From Aquilaria yunnanensis (lineage: Eukaryota; Streptophyta; Magnoliopsida; Malvales; Thymelaeaceae), in contig CM077594.1 in NCBI GenBank assembly GCA_039654915.1, positions 15,251,001-15,315,000 of the forward strand: DNA of 64,000 bases, written 5' to 3'. How positions within the stretch are numbered: position 1 is the first letter of the stretch; every line of letters begins with the position of its first letter. A program made the position numbers and the translations under genes. Of the stretch, positions 58,499-64,000 are shown in pieces. Under the pieces are notes generated by a model that saw only the letters and a program-made list of their open reading frames with translations, did not search any database and was not told the DNA's origin.

Positions 58499-60339
58499 TT
58501 ACTTCTCAAGTATTCTCTTTATTTCATTGTCTTCATCTATTTTATCTGCTTTCATGCGGTCCAAAAGCCTGTCCACTTCCCTACCAAGCCTTCTATACGC
58601 TCTTATTAGTGTATGATACATCTCCCTGTTTACTGGGACAACGGTCCTCAAGAATGCCACAAAAGCCTCTGCATCTTCAACGCTACATTCATCGCCTATC
58701 CAACTCATGATGCCTGTTACCACCCTGGCACTGGGCTTCCATCCTTTACTCTCTGTGTGTCGGGAAAGTGCAATCTTCATGCATTCCATAGCTTTCTTCC
58801 TCTCACCTTTGTCAAAGTAACCTGTTGCCACGGTGCCCCAACTGTTGGGGCTTGTCGCCTTCCCTTGCTTCATCAAGTCTTCAAGCAGTGCTTCCGCCTT
58901 CTCATACAACCCCTTTTGAGCATAACCACTTACTATGATGTTTGGTATCCGAAAATCATAGCAATTGCCAGATGATTCCCATTCTTTCAACAACTTCTCA
59001 GCATCTTCAAGCATGTCTAGCTTTATCAGAGACTGAAGCATCGTGATGAAGTCCCTGTTTATATGCTTCTTGCAAGCACTTTTCTCAAGATCCCATAGCC
59101 TCACAACCTCTGTCTTATCCCCTAAAGTCGCATAAAGTGAAATCAAATGATTATACCCTGTTCCGTCATTGTTTTCCAGCCTCGCTTCTGATTTCTTCAG
59201 GGAATCAACTGCCTTAAACTTGAGGCCAGCTTTTATGTAAAACTTGGCAACAACAGCATATGTGTTCCAGTCCATGGTAATGTGAGGCTGGCTTTCCATT
59301 TCTTGTAAAATGCTCTCCATTGCATCTAAGTCAGACCTCACTCCATAGGAATTGATGCAGATTCTGTAACTAAAATTGTCAGGGGCAACGCCGTCCTTCT
59401 TCATTTCACTCAGTACACCAGTCACCTTTTCATATTCTCCAATATTCGTGTAGAGGCACATAATGTCATTGTAAGTAAGAGCCATTGAGGCGAATCCCAA
59501 CTCTTTCATCTTTTTCATATGGGCAAGGGACTTATCAGTTTGGCACTGTCGTACATAACAGTTGAGAAGAGCACCATATGTTTTCTCGATTTTCTCTTCA
59601 TCCTTCAACCCATTAAAGTAGCTTTCTGCAGAACCAAATCCACGAACCCGACCAATCAGATCCAAATGCACAGCGTGTTCAGTTGGCGTAAATGAACATA
59701 AACCATTTTTATTCATCCACTTAGAGACCTGCAACAGAAAACCACCGATAATGAGTAACCACAAGATCAAACACCTTGTTCTTAAACTGCTAGAACACTC
59801 ATTTCCAGGAAGTGAAAACTGAACAGACCCATTTCAATTCCTTAAACACAAAGAAGAATACTTCCATGATTTATATAGACAACAATGAATCCAACATCAC
59901 AAGAGAAATCTATGCTAAGATAATCTTTCAGCCACTACAGAAAGAAAGAAAAAAAAAGGACTAATTCCGAAAGCCTCGACCTATCAACCAAACTAAACAA
60001 AACCAAGAACACATCCACTTCCATTGAGATGTTCAAGCCATAACATAATCGAAGATGCGCAGCAGATGAAAGAGAAAATCGAAGAATCCAAACCTCGAGA
60101 GCTTGGGTGAAACGCTTCCTCTTGCGGAGGTCTCTAATGATGCGCTGAAGCTCAGCGACCGCGATCTTGTTCCCATTTCTGAGCCAGTCGTCGAGCTCAG
60201 GCTCCAAGCTCGCATTCGGGCTTCCCAGTGGGCTGATTCTGGAATACAGCGTAGCTTTCTTACCCCTATATGTGTAGTAGAATCTGCTCAAAATTCCATC
60301 TCGAATCAGGGTTTTCGACCGGAAATTCGTCGCGTTCAT
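58499..60339 (-). CDS. P-class PPR protein, probably mitochondrial
   Basis: Organelle RNA-binding protein of the pentatricopeptide family. Two exons on the minus strand, 60339-60094 and 59728-58499, with GT..AG borders and phase 0 join; 491 residues. The start is the ATG at 60339 (MNATNFRSKTLIRDGILS); the first 35 residues are basic and hydroxylated, a plausible mitochondrial presequence. Motifs with 33-36-residue period: TYGALLNCYVRQ, LTYNDIMCLYTNIGEYEKV, FSYRICINSYGVRSDLDAM, NTYAVVAKFYIKAGL, GYNHLISLYATLGDKTEV, DFITMLQSLIKLDMLEDA, NIIVSGYAQKGLYEKA and WGTVATGYFDKGERKKAM. No E, DYW or Smr tail follows. It resembles the large At2g20710/At4g21705-type subfamily; the RNA target is unknown. It converges with the GRXS17 pseudogene, leaving about 450 bp between them. 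Confidence 0.9.
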
Positions 60340-61269
60340 GATCCTCAAGTGTTGGAGCTCTGAGTTGCTTCAGAAATCGGCCGTGGCAGAGCTTCGATTA
60401 GTAAGAGGGTTTAAGGAGAGGAAGGGTTTAAAATTTGGGTTCTGGCTCAGTAAAGAGGGAATCGGCCCATTTAATGGATACAATTGGCCCAATTAATTTG
60501 TAGAGAAGAAAATTTTCTTTCTAATAAGTTATGAACAGATTTACCTATTTGTGCTTTGAAGTATCTCTTCTCAAATCCTTTCTACATAAGAATGAGGTAG
60601 GAATTCATTTTTTACTGTTCAACATATTTGCAGAAAGCCAGTTCCCATTTTATTACTCATGTACTGATATTTTTTCCTTTCCTTCCCAAAATTGCAACCA
60701 GCTAATAGAAGAATATGTAGGCCTTGTTTGGTATTAGCGTTTAATTTTAGTATTTTCATCACAACTGTTAAATGAATTATCTAAAATTCTACCGCTAATT
60801 ACAAAAGCTGTTTTCAAACGGGGACATAAAAATAATTTGGTCGGCTATTCCTTAACTGTGTCCATGACAAGTTTTTCTCATTTTTTGTTTTGCTTTTGCT
60901 TTTCTTGACCTCATAACAATTGCCTGTAAGTTACCTTTTTGCTGCTTTGGATGTAAGGTTTATCTACCTCAATTACCCAATGGGTGTTGGGTTTTTTATC
61001 CCAGTTGGAAAAAGGAAAAAGAAAACTTCCATAAGTATGGTTTTTTTTTTTTTACTTGGAAAGGAAAAAAATACAAATTAAAAAAAGGGGTAGAACGTAA
61101 ACACATGGTAGCTAATTTATATGCTTCATAGGCTGCCTTGCGATGCACCTTCAAGATGCATAGCCTGTAAAAAAAGCCTGCTAACCAGCAGATGAGTTTG
61201 ACTTCTTCTCTGTTCTCAAGATGGGCTAGATTGTAGTAGCCACCTTGAGAAGACCCTATAAACAATTTG
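60340..61269. other. PPR upstream region and intergenic DNA
   Basis: 60340-60470 is the likely promoter and 5' leader of the minus-strand PPR gene. At 60718-60826 a possible tiny MITE has ends GGCCTTGTTTGGTATTAGCG and, as reverse complement, GTCCCCGTTTGAAAACAGCT; no target duplication was seen. The rest shows nothing. Confidence 0.4.
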
Positions 61270-61279
61270 TGAGAATTGT

Positions 61280-62448
61280 GGGTAAATTGCACAATTGGAC
61301 CCTAATTTTTAATTGTTGTTTCAGTTTTAACCCTAACTTTCAAGTTACATGTTTAGTATCCCTAGACTCGTTAAAATGTTTCATTTTAGACCTTTGTGTG
61401 ACAAAAGTTGTTAATTTAGATGGAAAACATCACATCAGCAAGTATTGTAGGAAAAATGCTAAGTTTAGCCCTTAAAAACTTTCCCCTTTAATAAAGAACC
61501 CTTAGAACTTTGAAATCTAACAGCAAACTTCTTGAAAAATCCTTAGACCATTCGGCCTCCCCATCTCGGCTTTTCTCTTTGGTCAACCAACCACCATCTT
61601 TTTATCCTTGTGAATCGCCGTCCGAATTTCCTGAATCGCCACCAACACTGTGGCTGTCATTTCTGGGCATTAGCACAATCTATTTCCTCTAGTTATGGGC
61701 CTTCTTGAGGACCACAATAATGTCATAGTTGATCTTGTTGCGAAGAGCCTTCAAGGACTCCAGCTTGTGAAGTGAATTGTTCTCTTTGTTAGATTTTAGG
61801 AGCTTGACCAATATTTCTCGAATCAGTTCCATCTTTTGCTTCATTTTTTTGGCTTCATCAAATCATTCATCTTTGCTTCACTAAAATCCTTGGGCCAATC
61901 CATGATCCAAAACAGAAGCACATCATAACCATTTATTGTTCAAATTCTTGGAAAGAATAATTACAATCGAAGGGAAATCTCCATGGATGAACAATTATTA
62001 AGAGTTCTTGAAGTTACAGAGAGTGAAAAAGAGAGAGGGCTTGAGGACGATTCGCTTGTTCAAAACCAAATCATGACCTACATGTGTTTGTTTGAATTAG
62101 AGTTATGGCAAAGAGAATAGGAGGACAATAGTAGAGGATAGTTGACCGGAAAGAGAGGCCAAGATAAGGAGGTTGGATGGTCCAAGGATTTTTTAAAAGA
62201 AGTTTGATGTTAGATTTCAAAGTTTTAAGGATTTTTTGTTAAAAAAAATTTAGAGACTAAATTTAGCATTTTTCCCTACAATACTATACTGACGTAACAT
62301 TTTCTGTCTAAATTAATGACTTCTGTCACACAAAGGTAAAAAAATGAAACGTTTTAACAAGGTTGGGGAGGTAAAACATGCAACTTGAAAATTAAGGTTA
62401 AAATTGAAATAATAATTAAAGGTTATGGTCTAATTGTACAATTTACCC
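61280..62448. mobile_element. 1,169-bp fold-back MULE, same family as 4672-5905
   Basis: The ends are GGGTAAATTG and CAATTTACCC, a perfect terminal decamer. Flanks TGAGAATTGT (61270-61279) and TAAGAATTGT (62449-62458) form a 10-bp target duplication with one mismatch. The arms pair for about 280 bp (AAAATGTTTCATTTTAGACC with the reverse of 62340-62365; TCTAACAGCAAACTTCTTGA with 62200-62220). The core 61560-62150 has no recognised gene. It shares termini and duplication length with the element near TFB2. Confidence 0.88.
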
Positions 62449-62544
62449 TAAGAATTGTACAGCTTCGATTAGATATGAAAATTTGGAATATCTTATTTGC
62501 TGGTTCTAGTTGCTATTTTCTTTTCCAAACGTTTTCTTATATGT

Positions 62545-62785
62545 TACTATATCTATCTCATATTTTTTTTAAATATCTGACTTTTTTGTAATCATTTAAC
62601 TTGAATTTATTTATATTATGGTTTGCTAGAAAAAATTTTTAAAAAATATATTTAGAAACTATATATTTTTATTTATCATTCATATATAAAGACTTTTCAC
62701 TAATATACTAAAATGTTAAAAATAAAAAATTATAGATTAATTGATAAATAGTGAATATTACAAAAAACTTGGATCAAAGGGAGTA
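62545..62785 (+). mobile_element. MITE copy 4
   Basis: Left TTACTATATCTATCTCATAT; reverse complement of the right end AATACTCCCTTTGATCCAAG. The interior (TTTAACTTGAATTTATTTAT, TTTATCATTCATATATAAAG, TATAGATTAATTGATAAATA) closely matches the copy at 33332. Confidence 0.8.
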
Positions 62786-63895
62786 TTTTGTTGAGCAATA
62801 TAATACATGGATACTCTTTATTCTGATGATAAGTGCCAAGAATAACAAGCAGGTAATATATTAAAAAAACACATGCACAAGTTCTTAAAAATTTAGGGAC
62901 TTAAATCTACCAAGTTTGAATTGATGCACTAACTCATGCGAGTTAACAAAGTTGGACGGCCACTGGTGCACTTAGAGCTATAATATATTACTACGGTACT
63001 CCTATAAGAGATGTGTATGTTGTGATGAACTAAATACTGTATTTTACAAAACTTATATGTAGGCCTTGTTGTTTAATGAAAAGTGTTTTCTTTGCCTTTG
63101 CATTCTAAATTTGTACCTTCACCTTTGCCTTGCAAGTGTGAGTATTATCTGGAAAAAATCAACTGAAAAATGAAAAAAAAATTGATTGCATTTGGATAGA
63201 ATAATTTGGTTTTTTTTAATTTAGTTAATTCGGATCAAAACCAAATTTGATATTCGGTTATTGGATCAGTTATTAGTTCTTATACATGGAACCAAATAAA
63301 CCGAATAATAATAAATATTTTACCATTATTTATATTGACCCTACATATATAAAGTTATTTCCCTTTTAATTTTGGAGTACATGTTGTTGGCCCTTGTTTA
63401 ATTTTGGGTATGGGAGGTGTAAAATTCTAAATATTTATCATATTTTTTTCCTTTACAATATGCTAAGGTCTTGGAAAGAAACCAAGATGTAATTCAGACA
63501 AATCATCTTTGACATGTAGTTTGGATGGTCTAGGTATATTTTGCAAAATTTGAAACCAATTAGATCATTGTGTTTAGATTGGATTGAATGCTCACCCTTA
63601 TTGCCTTAAATCAATTTTAGGTGATAAATCATGGAATATCATAAAAGTAGATCACTAATTTGATGAAGAAATTGTTTGAATCCTTCGATCTGCCAAAGCA
63701 AGAATGAAACTACAGAACAAACAATCTTACTGACAGAATAAGGCCAAGGCTTGGGCAAAGTAGTAGCTCGGAAATTCATCAAGATGGCTGCTCAAATTCA
63801 TCAAGATGGCTGCACACCCTTAGCTCCTTTGCCCTACTTAACCTGATGGATTCATGTACACATAAGTTTCTTTCCAATAACTAACCAGTTGCTAT
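62786..63895. other. intergenic DNA, mostly AT-rich
   Basis: No gene seen. A 22-bp tandem pair (AAATTCATCAAGATGGCTGC) lies at 63772-63815. 62880-62990 loosely resembles the end of the 29517 fold-back element (GTGCACTTAGAGC against GCGCACTTTGGCC) and may be an old relative. Confidence 0.4.
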
Positions 63896-64000
63896 ATACT
63901 CCCTCTGTCCCATATTATTTGAAACACTCACTTTTTACCAATTAATCTATGATTTTTAATTTTTAATTTTTAGTATATAAATAAAAAATAATTTTTATAT
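63896..64000 (-). mobile_element. MITE copy 5, cut by the window end
   Basis: Starts TACTCCCTCTGTCCCATATT, the least diverged terminus of the family. Read on the minus strand, its interior matches the right half of the copies at 33332 and 62545 (ATAGATTAATTGG, TTATTTATATACTAAAA). The other end lies beyond 64000. Confidence 0.75.

Noticed and set aside
1..64000. CRISPR arrays, prokaryotic operons, plasmid or phage features
   Set aside because: None seen. Gene structure and repeats are those of a plant nuclear genome, and the tandem arrays lack spacer-repeat organisation.

Overview
The window is nuclear DNA from a flowering plant, most likely a eudicot. Its genes have many introns with GT..AG borders, the intergenic DNA is AT-rich and full of transposons, and the recognisable proteins (plant allantoinase, the three-Grx-domain glutaredoxin GRXS17, a P-class PPR protein, a DUF3700/TSJT1 protein, plant MutS2) are typical of land plants. 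The species cannot be named from the sequence. Exon models below were built by hand from reading frame, family similarity and splice signals; no transcript data were available.

Layout. 1-4.3 kb, minus strand: the first 12 coding exons of the TFIIH subunit TFB2/GTF2H4; the 3' end lies off the window. 4.5-7.0 kb: a fold-back transposon in the TFB2 upstream region, split by a second Mutator-like (MULE) element. 7-16 kb: decayed repeats and a probable 3.46-kb solo LTR. 16.8-19.1 kb, minus: a small five-exon gene for a cysteine-rich protein whose cysteines sit in repeated CX3C spacing. 19.9-22.6 kb: a decayed LINE 3' end and short DNA elements. 22.8-27.5 kb, plus: a complete 15-exon allantoinase gene with a GC-AG intron, followed by a decayed copy of parts of its own intron 12 and 3' flank. 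28-34 kb: MITEs, an exactly 1,500-bp fold-back MULE, an AT-rich array and a second LINE fragment. 34.5-38.4 kb, plus: a MutS2 gene with Walker and Smr motifs. 38.6-39.8 kb: a small TRIM-like retroelement. 40.2-41.4 kb, plus: a DUF3700 gene. 41.8-49.3 kb: a transposon block (MULE, hAT with a dead transposase, MULE, MITE, hAT-like). 49.6-53.2 kb, plus: GRXS17. 54.4-55.05 kb: a complete U6 snRNA gene with Pol III promoter and a nested tandem array starting just behind it. 56.1-58.05 kb: a broken partial duplicate of GRXS17. 58.5-60.3 kb, minus: a PPR gene. 61.3-64 kb: another fold-back MULE and MITEs.

The genes do not form a pathway: they are independent housekeeping genes (transcription/repair, purine catabolism, organelle DNA or RNA maintenance, redox/iron-sulfur biology, splicing RNA). 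The coherent story is in the repeats: several MULE-type fold-back elements have readable 9-10 bp target duplications, and two share the same terminal sequence. I found no evidence of an undescribed multi-gene system. The observations I would check first are the CX3C protein, the U6 gene with its attached array, the GRXS17 duplication and the nested fold-back elements.
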